A program made the position numbers and the translations under genes. Under the pieces are notes generated by a model. The model was not told where the DNA came from, ran no database searches, and saw only the letters and a list, made by a program, of their open reading frames with translations. A stretch of DNA of 64,000 nucleotides from Campylobacteraceae bacterium (GTDB lineage Bacteria; Campylobacterota; Campylobacteria; Campylobacterales; Sulfurospirillaceae), in assembly GCA_027050775.1 (NCBI GenBank), contig JALUBH010000018.1, positions 45,156-109,155 on the forward strand, given 5' to 3'. This document shows, piece after piece, positions 39,156 to 47,557 of the stretch (position 1 is the stretch's first letter; every line of letters begins with the position of its first letter).

Positions 39156-40705
39156 AATACCTAATGGCGATAGATGCGGGAACGGGGAGTGTGAGGGCTG
39201 TCATATTTGACGAATTTGGAAACCAGATAAGCTCCTCGCAAAAAGAGTGGACTCATCTCGAAGAAGAGGGAGTTTTTGCAAGTATGAGTTTTGATTTTCG
39301 TAAAAATTGGGATTTGGTATGTTTATGCATAAAAGAGTCTCTACATGTAGCTTCATTACGCGGCGAAGATATAACGGCCATTAGCGCTACAAGTATGCGA
39401 GAAGGCATAGTTTTGTACGATAAAAACGGAGTTGAACTTTGGGCAGTTGCAAATGTAGATGCTAGAGCAGACAAGGAAGTGAGGTTTTTAAAAGAAAATT
39501 TTAAAGGCATAGAAGAGGAATTTTATACAATCTCCGGCCAGACATTTGCACTTGGAGCATTGCCTAGAATCCTATGGCTAAAGAACAACTGTCCCGAGAT
39601 TTACAAAAAAGTTGCAAAAATCTCTATGATTGGGGATTGGGTATTGGCTCGTTTGAGTGGAATCATAGCGACCGATCCGAGCAATGGCGGCACAACCGGG
39701 ATATTTTCTTTGAAAAATCGAGATTGGGTATCTGATATGGCTAAAAAAGTCGGGCTCAAAGATGATATATTTCCACCTACTTTAGAGACAGGAACATTGA
39801 TGGGAAGTGTTACATGCACAAAGAGCGGTCTTGGAAAAAATACAAAAGTGGTCATGGGCGGCGGTGATGTTCAGCTTGGCTCAGCAGGACTTGGCGTGGT
39901 GGATGTCGGACAAGTTGCTATCTTAGGCGGTTCTTTTTGGCAACAAATAGTCAACATAAAAAGCCAAACTCTTCCACCGCAAAACATGAGTATAAGGGTA
40001 AATCCTCATGTCATAGAGGGGCAATCACAAGCTGAGGGTATCACTTTTTTTAGTGGCTTGGTTATGAGATGGTTTCGAGATAGTTTTTGTGATTTAGAGA
40101 AACAAGAGGCAAAAAATCAGGGTATTAATACTTATGCGCTATTGGAAAACAGAGCAAAAGATATACCTGCCGGGTCTTACGGAATCATTCCTATCTTTAG
40201 TGACAGTATGAAGTATGGTAAATGGTACCATGCAAGCCCAAGCTTTTTAAATCTTAGCTTAGATCCGCTCATCTGCAACAAATACTCCATGTTCAAAAGT
40301 TTACAGGAAAATGCCTGCATAGTTTCAGCAATTAACTTGGAAAAAATAGAAAAATTTACGGGTATGAAATTTGACGAAATAGTATTTGCCGGAGGTGCTA
40401 GCAAAGGCTCGTTATGGAGTCAAACATTGGCTGATGTAACGGGATGCAAGATAAAAATCCCAAAAGTTACGGAAGCCACGGCATTAGGAGCGAGTATGGC
40501 AGCCGGAGTCGGAGTCGGCATCTATAAAGACATGGCAACCGCCGCAAAAGAGTTGGTAATCTGGGATAAAATCTATGAGCCAAATATGCAAAATTTTGAA
40601 TTATATAAAAGTATAAAAAAGAGGTGGAAAGATGCCTACGCCAAGCAACTAGAGCTCGTAGATGAAGGCGTAACAACTTCAATGTGGAAAGCACCCGGAG
40701 TATAA
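39152..40705 (+). CDS. FGGY-family carbohydrate kinase, LsrK (autoinducer-2 kinase)-like
   Basis: A 517-residue two-domain sugar kinase. The N-terminal [28 protein letters not shown] holds the phosphate-1 motif; [13 protein letters not shown] and NVDARAD are what I remember of LsrK (AI-2 kinase); the C-terminal [23 protein letters not shown] is the adenosine motif. So it phosphorylates a small carbohydrate, possibly AI-2 (DPD). The usual lsrACDB transporter and lsrF aldolase are not present here; instead a class II aldolase precedes it. A distinct sugar is therefore possible. Confidence 0.86.
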   Translation: [517 protein letters not shown]

Positions 40706-40720
40706 AAAAGGAGAAATCAA

Positions 40721-41092
40721 TTGAAATTGACCAATGAAAACAAGCATAAATATAGATTTGAAACTCATGGACCCAAGTATCTGACAAAAGGTCCGAAAGT
40801 GGATATGGGAGTGGTCGTCATAGGTGTCGGCGAAGAGCATCCCTGCCATAAGCATACTAAACAAGAAGAGTCGTTTTTTGTGCTTGAGGGCAAGTGTGCC
40901 GTCTATCTTGACGGTGTAAGGGTTGTCATAAAAAAAGGTGATTATCTGCAGTGTGATCCGGGCGAAGCTCATCTTTTCAGAAATGAAAGCGACAAGCCTT
41001 TTAAATCAGTTTTTATAAAAGCTCCTCATTTGGAAGAAAAAGACTCGGTTTATATCGACTGGAAACCCGGAGATAAATTTATAAAAAATTAA
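40721..41092 (+). CDS. Cupin-domain protein (TTG start)
   Basis: A 123-residue single cupin: metal-binding motif 1 HPCHKHTKQEESFFVLEGKCAVYLDG and motif 2 GDYLQCDPGEAHLFRN. Starts at TTG 40721, supported by AAGGAG seven to eight bases upstream; no ATG is near. Cupins next to sugar kinases and aldolases often act as isomerases or epimerases of the substrate. Last gene of the cluster, 15 bp after the kinase. Confidence 0.85.
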   Translation: MKLTNENKHKYRFETHGPKYLTKGPKVDMGVVVIGVGEEHPCHKHTKQEESFFVLEGKCAVYLDGVRVVIKKGDYLQCDPGEAHLFRNESDKPFKSVFIKAPHLEEKDSVYIDWKPGDKFIKN

Positions 41093-41116
41093 ATTGCCGA
41101 CAAAGTTGGTAATTTA

Positions 41117-42190
41117 TCAAAGATACACTTTTTTTATATTTTGCATTTTGGAGCTCATATTTAAAAGTAGCATATCTACTATCACTATAGCTGCCATTGC
41201 TTCGGCTACTACGCTTCCTCGAACAGCGATACAGGGATCATGTCTGCCTTTTAGAGAAAAATCCCTCTCCACTCCGTTTTTATCAACCGTCTTTTGCTCC
41301 ATAAATATAGACGGAGTCGGTTTAAAATAAACTTTTACATCTATATCTTCGCCATTTGATATACCGCCTAAAATACCGCCGCTATTGTTGCTCAAAAAGC
41401 CCTCTTTTGCTATTTGGTCGTTATTTTGCGACCCTAAAGTTTTAGCAGCTTTTACACCCTCTCCTATCTCTACGGCTTTTGCTCCGTTTATGCTCATCAT
41501 AGCATCTGCTAGAACAGCATCTAATTTATAATATATCGGCTCACCTAAACCAATCGGAGGATTTGAAACCTTTACATGTACAACTCCGCCTATGGAATTA
41601 TGCGAATTTTTAGCTTCTAGTATCTTATCTTGCCAAAGCTTATCTTTACTTATATCTAGGGCATATATAGGACTTTTTGGCGGATATGAAAAATCAAGCT
41701 CTTCACCTTCCAGCCCCCCTATCTCACACACGCCGCTTTTGACATCTATATCCAACTCATTTAATATCAATTTTGCCACAGCTCCGGCTGCAACCCTAGC
41801 AGCAGTCTCTCTAGCACTGCTTCTACCTCCACCTCGATAGTCTCGTATACCATACTTTTTATAGTATGTAAAATCAGCATGTCCGGGGCGAAAAATCTCT
41901 TTGACATTGTCATAGTCTCTGCTTTTTTGATCTTCGTTGAATATGATGAGCTCTATCGGAGTTCCTGTGCTAAAGCCTTCAAAAATACCGCTTAAAATCT
42001 CTACTCTATCACCCTCTTTCCTCGCAGTTGCAAACTTGTTTTTGCCAGGTTTTCTTCTATCTAGTTCACTCTGTATAAACTCCATATCAAGCTTTATGCC
42101 TGCTGGAACACCATCTATAAGGCATCCTATCGCCTTGCCGTGTGATTCACCAAATGTACTAAAGCTAAATCTTCTACCAAATTTGTTCAT
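41117..42190 (-). CDS. aroC: Chorismate synthase
   Basis: Last step of the shikimate pathway, FMN-dependent; 357 residues. Conserved: FGRRFSFSTFGESHGKAIGCLIDGVPAG, GHADFTYYKKYGIRDYRGGGRSSARETAARVAAG and SGGILGGISNGEDI, and DPCIAVRGSVVAEAMAAIVI. Its start codon is directly preceded by the structured-repeat element (42199-42357), whose 3' end supplies AAAAAGGGGACAATAAAT and hence the ribosome-binding site. Confidence 0.98.
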   Translation of the reverse strand: MNKFGRRFSFSTFGESHGKAIGCLIDGVPAGIKLDMEFIQSELDRRKPGKNKFATARKEGDRVEILSGIFEGFSTGTPIELIIFNEDQKSRDYDNVKEIFRPGHADFTYYKKYGIRDYRGGGRSSARETAARVAAGAVAKLILNELDIDVKSGVCEIGGLEGEELDFSYPPKSPIYALDISKDKLWQDKILEAKNSHNSIGGVVHVKVSNPPIGLGEPIYYKLDAVLADAMMSINGAKAVEIGEGVKAAKTLGSQNNDQIAKEGFLSNNSGGILGGISNGEDIDVKVYFKPTPSIFMEQKTVDKNGVERDFSLKGRHDPCIAVRGSVVAEAMAAIVIVDMLLLNMSSKMQNIKKVYL

Positions 42191-42198
42191 ATTTATTG

Positions 42199-42279
42199 TC
42201 CCCTTTTTACGGAAGTGAATTCCGCAAAAATTCCTCGCGACTAAAGCTACGCCTTTGGCGAGAAAAATACTATTTTACT
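42199..42279 (-). repeat. Structured repeat, aroC-proximal copy (b1)
   Basis: Minus-strand sense, 5' to 3': hairpin 1 with arms CTCGC (42262-42258) and GCGAG (42238-42234); then hairpin 2 with 11-base arms TTTTTGCGGAA (42230-42220) and TTCCGTAAAAA (42214-42204) around loop TTCAC; then GGGGACAATAAAT and the aroC ATG. The unit carries the GCTTTAGT word between hairpin arms. It is a tandem partner of copy b2. Confidence 0.8.
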
Positions 42280-42357
42280 GTCTCCTTTTGTTTGGGCAAA
42301 GCCCAAGCAAAATTCCTCTCACTAAAGCACGAGCTTATGCTCTGTTGTGAGAAATAC
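42280..42357 (-). repeat. Structured repeat, second copy (b2) between rnc and aroC
   Basis: Starts directly after the rnc stop. Hairpin 1 arms CTCAC (42351-42347) and GTGAG (42322-42318); hairpin 2 arms TTGGGC (42306-42301) and GCCCAA (42297-42292) with loop TTT, extended by TTTTG/CAAAA. It ends in AAAAGGAGACAGTAAAATAG, an SD-like site followed by ATAG where the neighbour has ATG. Same orientation as b1. Stem bases differ from b1 but pairing is kept. Confidence 0.78.
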
Positions 42358-42360
42358 TGT

Positions 42361-43041
42361 TTAACTCTCTTCTTTCAGAACTTCTAGGGCTAGTTTTGCC
42401 GAGGCTTGCTGTGCCTCTTTTTTACTTTTGCCTATGGCTCTTGAAATCTCTTTATTTTGTATCACAACTGCCATCTCAAACTCTTTTTTGTGATCAGGCC
42501 CATAGGCTCTTATGAGTCTATACTCTGGCGTATCTCCAAACTTTGCCTGGGTTAGTTCTTGTAGTGTAGTCTTAAAGTCCCTAAAAATCGCCTCCATATC
42601 TATGACAGGATATGCTAATTCCAAGAGGTGAATGCATGCCTTTCTGGTTTTTTCCAAACCAGCTTCAAGATAGAGTGCCCCCATAAGCGCTTCAAAAGCA
42701 TTTGATAAAAGAGATGATTTTTCTCTGCCTTTGTTATTTTCTTCAGCAAGAGAGATGTATATACAATTTCCGAGATTTAATATCTGAGCTAGTTTCTCAA
42801 AGCCCTTTTCATTGACCAAAGAGGCCCTTAGCTTTGAGAGTTCTCCCTCTGCAACATCTGGGAATTTATGATATAAAAACTCTCCAACTATCAAGTCTAA
42901 AACTGCATCACCTAAAAATTCAAGTCTTTCATTATTGTATGATTTTTTATAGCTTTTGTGTGTAAGAGCTTCGATTATCAGATTTTGATCTTTAAACTGA
43001 TAATCCAAACGCTTTTGCAAAATTTGTAGATTTTTATCCAT
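42361..43041 (-). CDS. rnc: Ribonuclease III
   Basis: Double-stranded-RNA endonuclease, 226 residues. Catalytic domain signature [21 protein letters not shown] (about 37-57) and the later Glu in [17 protein letters not shown]-terminal dsRNA-binding domain [23 protein letters not shown]... with [16 protein letters not shown]. It lies 20 bp after rnhA on the same strand; the structured repeat begins directly at its stop. Confidence 0.97.
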   Translation of the reverse strand: MDKNLQILQKRLDYQFKDQNLIIEALTHKSYKKSYNNERLEFLGDAVLDLIVGEFLYHKFPDVAEGELSKLRASLVNEKGFEKLAQILNLGNCIYISLAEENNKGREKSSLLSNAFEALMGALYLEAGLEKTRKACIHLLELAYPVIDMEAIFRDFKTTLQELTQAKFGDTPEYRLIRAYGPDHKKEFEMAVVIQNKEISRAIGKSKKEAQQASAKLALEVLKEES

Positions 43042-43061
43042 CTAGTGCCCTTTTTTTAGAT

Positions 43062-43484
43062 CTATTTTAATTTCTGTGCTTCTTCTTTTGCTATTTTATC
43101 ACATATTTCATTTTCCTTGTGTCCGGCATGTCCTCTCACCCAAGTCGCATTTACCTTGTGGATTTTTGCCACCTCTACATACTCTTTCCAAAGTTCCGGA
43201 TTTTTTACCTTTTTAAACTCTTTCTTTTTCCAATTTTTTAACCACTCATTTATACCCTTAACAACATAACTAGAATCACTAACCACCTCAACCTTGCAAG
43301 GTTCCCTTAAAGCTTTTAATCCCTCAATAACACCCAAAAGTTCCATTTGATTGTTTGTGGCTACTTTCCATCCGCCTTTGACTATTTTTTGCGTATCATT
43401 GTATCTTAAGATTGCACAATACCCACCTTCGCCCGGATTTCCAAGTGACGATCCATCAGAGAAAAGGTATATTTTTTTCATCAT
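43062..43484 (-). CDS. rnhA: Ribonuclease HI
   Basis: 140 residues; degrades RNA of RNA-DNA hybrids. Active-site acidic residues are visible in YLFSDGSSLGNPGEGGYCAI, QMELLGVIEGL and VVSDSSYVVKG, with the final Asp in GHAGHKENEICDKIAKEEA. Two adjacent ATGs are possible starts (43484 or 43481). The 5' end overlaps the TPR gene by about 29 bp, an unusually long overlap. Confidence 0.96.
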   Translation of the reverse strand: MMKKIYLFSDGSSLGNPGEGGYCAILRYNDTQKIVKGGWKVATNNQMELLGVIEGLKALREPCKVEVVSDSSYVVKGINEWLKNWKKKEFKKVKNPELWKEYVEVAKIHKVNATWVRGHAGHKENEICDKIAKEEAQKLK

Positions 43485-44499
43485 TTGCTTTAACTATTGA
43501 GCTTTGTATCTTAACACTTCCAATATTTAGACAATTTGGACATCTATAAAAATATAGCGGATATACATTTTTACACTCAGTGCACATATAGTGAAAACTA
43601 AGGTCCGCTTTGACATCATCCTCTTTTTTCACAGCACCTAAAATATCAAATGCAAAGATTCCATCTTCTATCTTCTCATACTCAATCAGCCCTTTTGCCA
43701 TAGCAATTTGCCTCAATATCGGCTCTTTAACCAAAGATATATCCAACCATCTAGTATCTGCAAACCAAAGCAAATCTGTTAAATTTTTGAAGTAGAGCTG
43801 AGACAACATATCTTTTGGGATAATAAGTCTATTTTGTTGCATAAATTCAAAATATTTTCTTTGTAAAAACCTCTCTTTAGTAGATATTTCTTTTAGTTTT
43901 TTCTCTTTTTTCTCATTTGTTAACTTGCTGTTTTCACTAATCTGCAAAGCTTGAAGATAGAGTTTTTGCTTTTTGACAACTGCGCCCAACTCCTCTAGAG
44001 CATCTAAAACTTCTGCTGCTTTGTCATACTCTTTAAGTCTCTCATAAACAACGATCAAGTACCTAAGAGACTCGGCATTTCTAGGATATAACCTTAATGA
44101 TTCGAGAAATATATCTCCACTCCTGCTTAAAAATCCAGCCTTAAAATAAGTCTTGCCAAGACTCGAGAGAAGATACTGTTTTTTATCTTTTCCTTTGACT
44201 CTCTTTAGTGCCACGAGATAGATATTTATAGCCTTCTCATAATCTCCACTTTTGCCATAAGCGTCCGCAAGCAGAGCCAAAGATTCTATGGGAATATTTG
44301 AATTTTGGAGTAATTTTTTATACTCCTCTTCATCGCTTACTATTTCAAATTTTTTGATAAATTTCTCTATACTGTCTTTCTCTTCTTTGCTCTTGAAAAC
44401 ACCCCACCAATAATTTGCAAAAGAGATAACAAAGATAACAGCAAAAAGTATGATAATCCCAAACATCGGATCACGATATTCGATAAAAAAACTATTCAA
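43456..44499 (-). CDS. LapB/YciM-like TPR protein with C-terminal zinc ribbon
   Basis: 347 residues. An N-terminal hydrophobic anchor (MFGIIILFAVIFVISFANYWWGVF) is followed by about six TPR-like helix pairs (for example SLALLADAYGKSGDYEKAINIYLVALKRVKG) and a C-terminal rubredoxin-like knuckle pair CTECKNVYPLYFYRCPNCLNIGSV. This is the architecture of LapB (YciM), which in E. coli binds LpxC through its rubredoxin part and governs lipopolysaccharide synthesis. Here the same job is inferred only from architecture. Confidence 0.85.
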   Translation of the reverse strand: MNSFFIEYRDPMFGIIILFAVIFVISFANYWWGVFKSKEEKDSIEKFIKKFEIVSDEEEYKKLLQNSNIPIESLALLADAYGKSGDYEKAINIYLVALKRVKGKDKKQYLLSSLGKTYFKAGFLSRSGDIFLESLRLYPRNAESLRYLIVVYERLKEYDKAAEVLDALEELGAVVKKQKLYLQALQISENSKLTNEKKEKKLKEISTKERFLQRKYFEFMQQNRLIIPKDMLSQLYFKNLTDLLWFADTRWLDISLVKEPILRQIAMAKGLIEYEKIEDGIFAFDILGAVKKEDDVKADLSFHYMCTECKNVYPLYFYRCPNCLNIGSVKIQSSIVKANDEKNIPFL

Positions 44500-44565
44500 A
44501 TCTTCAACCTTTGGTAAATATGAGAATATTATACCAAATTAGTTTTTAAATGTTATAATAGCAAG

Positions 44566-46206
44566 ATGATAGAGAACAATTCAATAGAAAATTTAAAGAG
44601 CAGATTAGACATAGTGGATGTAGTAGGAAGTTACCTTGAGCTTAGGAAAAATGGAGCAAATTTCAAGGCTGTTTGCCCATTTCACAATGACTCCAACCCT
44701 AGCTTAGTCATCAGTCCATCTAAGCAAATATATCACTGCTTTAGCTGTGGTGCCGGCGGAGACGCTATAAAATTTGTTATGGAATACGAAAAACTAAACT
44801 ACCCTGAAACCATAGAAAAACTTGCGAACATGTACAACTTTTCACTCTCTTACACGGACGAGACAAATCAAAGAGAAGATAGAAAATTAATGGACAATCT
44901 CACACTATTTTTTCGAAAAAAGCTTGACGCCCAACAAATAGCAAAAAATTATCTGGTTGATCGAGGCATCGGTCAGGCAACTATAGAAAAATTTGAGATA
45001 GGGTTTGCTCCAAGCAGTGATGAGACACTAAACTTTTTGCGAAGTCACGGTTACACTTTAAGCGAAGCAAAAGAATTTGGCGTGGCAGACATGTCAGAGA
45101 AAAACAATAAAGCGTATTGTAGATTTATAGATAGAATCATGTTCCCTATACGCTCACGCAACGGAAAATTTGTTGGTTTTGGCGGTAGAACCATAACAAA
45201 CCATCCTGCAAAGTATATAAACTCTCCACAAACAAAATATTTTAACAAATCTAGGTTATTATATGGATACTTTTTTGCAAAAGATAGCATATTTAAACAA
45301 AAAAAGATAATCATCACAGAAGGGTATATGGATACTATTATGCTCCATCAAGCAGGTTTCACAAATGCCGTAGCCACACTTGGTACCGCATTGACAAACG
45401 ATCACTTGCCTCTTATCACAAAGATGGAGCCTGAAGTAATACTCGCTTATGATGGTGACGATGCGGGAATTGCCGCAGCATTAAAAGCTTCTATGCTTCT
45501 TAGTCGCCACTCTTTTAAGGGTGGAGTTATACTTTTTGGTGAGGGCTTAGACCCGGCAGACATGGTCAAAAACGGTGAAGTACAAAAACTAAACCATCTC
45601 TTTGGAGAAGCTCAACCTTTTGAAGAGTTTGCGATTGAGCGAATAGTCAAAAAGTATAATCTACATGATGGACTTGAAAAACAAAAAGCACTAAAAGAGG
45701 GCATGGAATACTTACAGAGCTTGCCTGCAACACTACAAGAGAGTTACAGAGGAATCTTAAGCGGTGCTTTAAACATACCTCAAAATTTAGTCAAAATCAA
45801 AAGGGATATACACACAAGGCAAAAAAGAGAAAATTTTGTTGATATGCTTGAGTTGACTATAATCAAAACCATACTCTCCAAACCATCTTTGATAGATACA
45901 CTCTTAGATACCATCGATGCAAGCATGTTTAAAACTCACACACAAGAGTTTGGGCTATTGCTAGAAAACCAGTTGGAACATCCAAAACTAAGAGAAATAA
46001 TGCTTTGGGAAGATATAAAAACTTATGATGAAAATGAGCTTTTTTCTGCTATGATTACATTTTTGATCAAATTTTATAGTGAAAAACTCTCTCTTGTCAA
46101 GAGTGATAAAACATTAAATTACAAAGAAAAACAATTTCACATAAGATCATTTCAAGAAAAGATATTTAAGCTTAAAAGAGGAGAATTAGTAGCGTATGAG
46201 CAATAA
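44566..46206 (+). CDS. dnaG: DNA primase
   Basis: Makes RNA primers for replication; 546 residues, full domain set. The CHC2 zinc finger has C37, H40, C58 and C61 (CPFHNDSN ... YHCFSCGAGGD). The TOPRIM domain follows, with ITEGYMDTIMLHQAGF and AYDGDDAGIAAA (about 250-325). The C-terminal DnaB-binding region is present but divergent. The last 11 bp overlap the next gene. Confidence 0.97.
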   Translation: MIENNSIENLKSRLDIVDVVGSYLELRKNGANFKAVCPFHNDSNPSLVISPSKQIYHCFSCGAGGDAIKFVMEYEKLNYPETIEKLANMYNFSLSYTDETNQREDRKLMDNLTLFFRKKLDAQQIAKNYLVDRGIGQATIEKFEIGFAPSSDETLNFLRSHGYTLSEAKEFGVADMSEKNNKAYCRFIDRIMFPIRSRNGKFVGFGGRTITNHPAKYINSPQTKYFNKSRLLYGYFFAKDSIFKQKKIIITEGYMDTIMLHQAGFTNAVATLGTALTNDHLPLITKMEPEVILAYDGDDAGIAAALKASMLLSRHSFKGGVILFGEGLDPADMVKNGEVQKLNHLFGEAQPFEEFAIERIVKKYNLHDGLEKQKALKEGMEYLQSLPATLQESYRGILSGALNIPQNLVKIKRDIHTRQKRENFVDMLELTIIKTILSKPSLIDTLLDTIDASMFKTHTQEFGLLLENQLEHPKLREIMLWEDIKTYDENELFSAMITFLIKFYSEKLSLVKSDKTLNYKEKQFHIRSFQEKIFKLKRGELVAYEQ

Positions 46207-47191
46207 AAGTATGAGATGTCTATCGCTTTTCAGTGGTGGACTCGATAGCATGATAGCGATAAAACTGATGAGAGAGCAAAACATAGAAGTGATTGCTATC
46301 AATATAAACATAGGATTTGGCTCCAAAATTGACATTAGTGAAACTATGAGAAGAAGAGCAGAGTTAGCAGGAGCCAAGTTTGAAGTGATCGATATGCGAG
46401 ATACCTACATCAAAGAGATACTATTTGAGCCAAAATTTGGATACGGAAAAAACTTTAATCCTTGCATAGACTGCCACGGCTTTATGTTTAGAGTTGCTAT
46501 GGGCTTAATGAAAAGATATGACGCTTCTTTCATAGTTACCGGCGAAGTTGTGGGGCAAAGACCCATGAGCCAAAGAAGTGATGCCCTACAATCTGTAAGA
46601 AAATTAGCGGGTGATGAAGATGGCTTGATACTTAGACCTCTTTGTGCAAAAGTGATGAAACCAACAAAACCAGAACTTGAAGGCTGGGTTGAGAGAGAAA
46701 AACTGCTTGGCATAAACGGTAGAAGCAGGGATATACAACTCTCACTTGCCAAAGAATTTGGTTGGGATGACTTTGAAAAACCAGGCGGAGGATGTCTGCT
46801 AACTGATGTGAACTTTACTAAAAAGATGAGAGATTTTGTGAAATACGACAATTTAGAGGTCAAAGATATAGATGTCTTGAAAAACGGCAGGCAATTAAGA
46901 CTAGAAGATGGAGCAAAATTGATTGTTGGCAGAAATCAAGAGGAAAATGAGAGAATAGAAAGCATAAAAAGTAGCAAATACATCTTCATAAAAGCCAAAG
47001 ACATACCGGGTCCCTCATCCCTACTCAGTGCAAATGCGAGCTTAAATGATATAAATCTAGCATTAAAAGCAACTCTGGCATTCGCAAAAACACAACTAAA
47101 TAAAAAATATGATATAATACTCGGCGAAAAAATAGTAAGTGAGTCACCTTATAAGAACAAGGAAGATTTGCGTAAGTATTTTATCACTTAA
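46196..47191 (+). CDS. PP-loop ATPase, tRNA-thiolation-like
   Basis: 331 residues. The PP-loop SGGLDSM is at 13-19. A CxxC (PCIDCHG, about 98-104) and a long N-terminal domain similar to MnmA/ThiI-type ATP pyrophosphatases follow, with GEVVGQRPMSQRSDALQSV and KPGGGCLLTD. The C-terminal part (LEVKDIDVLKNGRQLR, VGRNQEEN) resembles DUF814/NFACT-R-like domains. Proteins of this composition are annotated in Campylobacterota as argininosuccinate-synthase-like or tRNA-modifying; the true reaction is unknown. Overlaps dnaG by 11 bp; a tRNA-Ala gene starts 2 bp after its stop. Confidence 0.8.
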   Translation: MSNKSMRCLSLFSGGLDSMIAIKLMREQNIEVIAININIGFGSKIDISETMRRRAELAGAKFEVIDMRDTYIKEILFEPKFGYGKNFNPCIDCHGFMFRVAMGLMKRYDASFIVTGEVVGQRPMSQRSDALQSVRKLAGDEDGLILRPLCAKVMKPTKPELEGWVEREKLLGINGRSRDIQLSLAKEFGWDDFEKPGGGCLLTDVNFTKKMRDFVKYDNLEVKDIDVLKNGRQLRLEDGAKLIVGRNQEENERIESIKSSKYIFIKAKDIPGPSSLLSANASLNDINLALKATLAFAKTQLNKKYDIILGEKIVSESPYKNKEDLRKYFIT

Positions 47192-47193
47192 AT

Positions 47194-47269
47194 GGGGTAT
47201 TAGCTCAGCTGGGAGAGCACGACGCTGGCAGCGTCGGGGTCAGCGGTTCGAACCCGCTATACTCCACCA
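47194..47269 (+). tRNA. tRNA-Ala, anticodon GGC
   Basis: 76 nt with encoded CCA. Acceptor GGGGTAT pairs with ATACTCC (47259-47265); anticodon stem CGACG/CGTCG with loop CTGGCAG and anticodon GGC at 47227-47229; T-loop TTCGAAC. All stems are consistent. Confidence 0.95.
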
Positions 47270-47306
47270 AATTCACTTCAAAAAATTTAAAATATATAGT
47301 TGACTT

Positions 47307-47357
47307 AGCACACTTTTTTCTAAAAAAGTCCTACTTTTCGTAGATTTAAGGGGCTGC
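47307..47357. repeat. Short dispersed repeat, copy 2
   Basis: Matches 19525-19565 over AAAAAGTC-TACTTTTCGTAG and GGGG-TGCA with a few differences. It lies 40-90 bp downstream of the tRNA-Ala gene, in the same orientation as copy 1. Nothing else is recognisable between tRNA-Ala and tRNA-Sec. Confidence 0.5.
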
Positions 47358-47460
47358 ATAAACTTTAAGTCCATACCACTATAACGAGCCTTACCTATCA
47401 TGATGTATAAATTCAAATACATAAAATTCTATGATTTTATAAATATAACTAAAAAATATC

Positions 47461-47557
47461 GGCGAGAAGGTGTAGGAATCGAACCTACCGGCAACTAGTC
47501 AACTAGCCACCCATCGGGTTTGAAGCCCGTGATGCCCACCAGGGTCATATACCCTCC
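47461..47557 (-). tRNA. selC: tRNA-Sec (selenocysteine), anticodon UCA
   Basis: About 97 nt on the minus strand. The anticodon loop CTTCAAA (anticodon TCA, 47523-47521) sits on a CGGG/CCCG stem; a long variable arm (GGCTAGTTG / CTAGTTGCC region) and the T-arm GTAGG-TTCGATT-CCTAC are clear. These are diagnostic of selenocysteine tRNA. In my reading the acceptor stem (GGAGGGT with ACCTTCT) depends on two G-U pairs, and CCA is not fully encoded. No selenoprotein or selAB gene is seen in the window. Confidence 0.88.

Noticed and set aside
39152..40705. Glycerol or xylulose kinase instead of LsrK-like kinase
   Set aside because: The N-terminal blocks fit my recollection of LsrK better; substrate nevertheless left open.
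47270..47280. ATTCACTTC right after tRNA-Ala as another structured-repeat copy
   Set aside because: Only about ten bases match, no hairpin arms and no downstream start codon.
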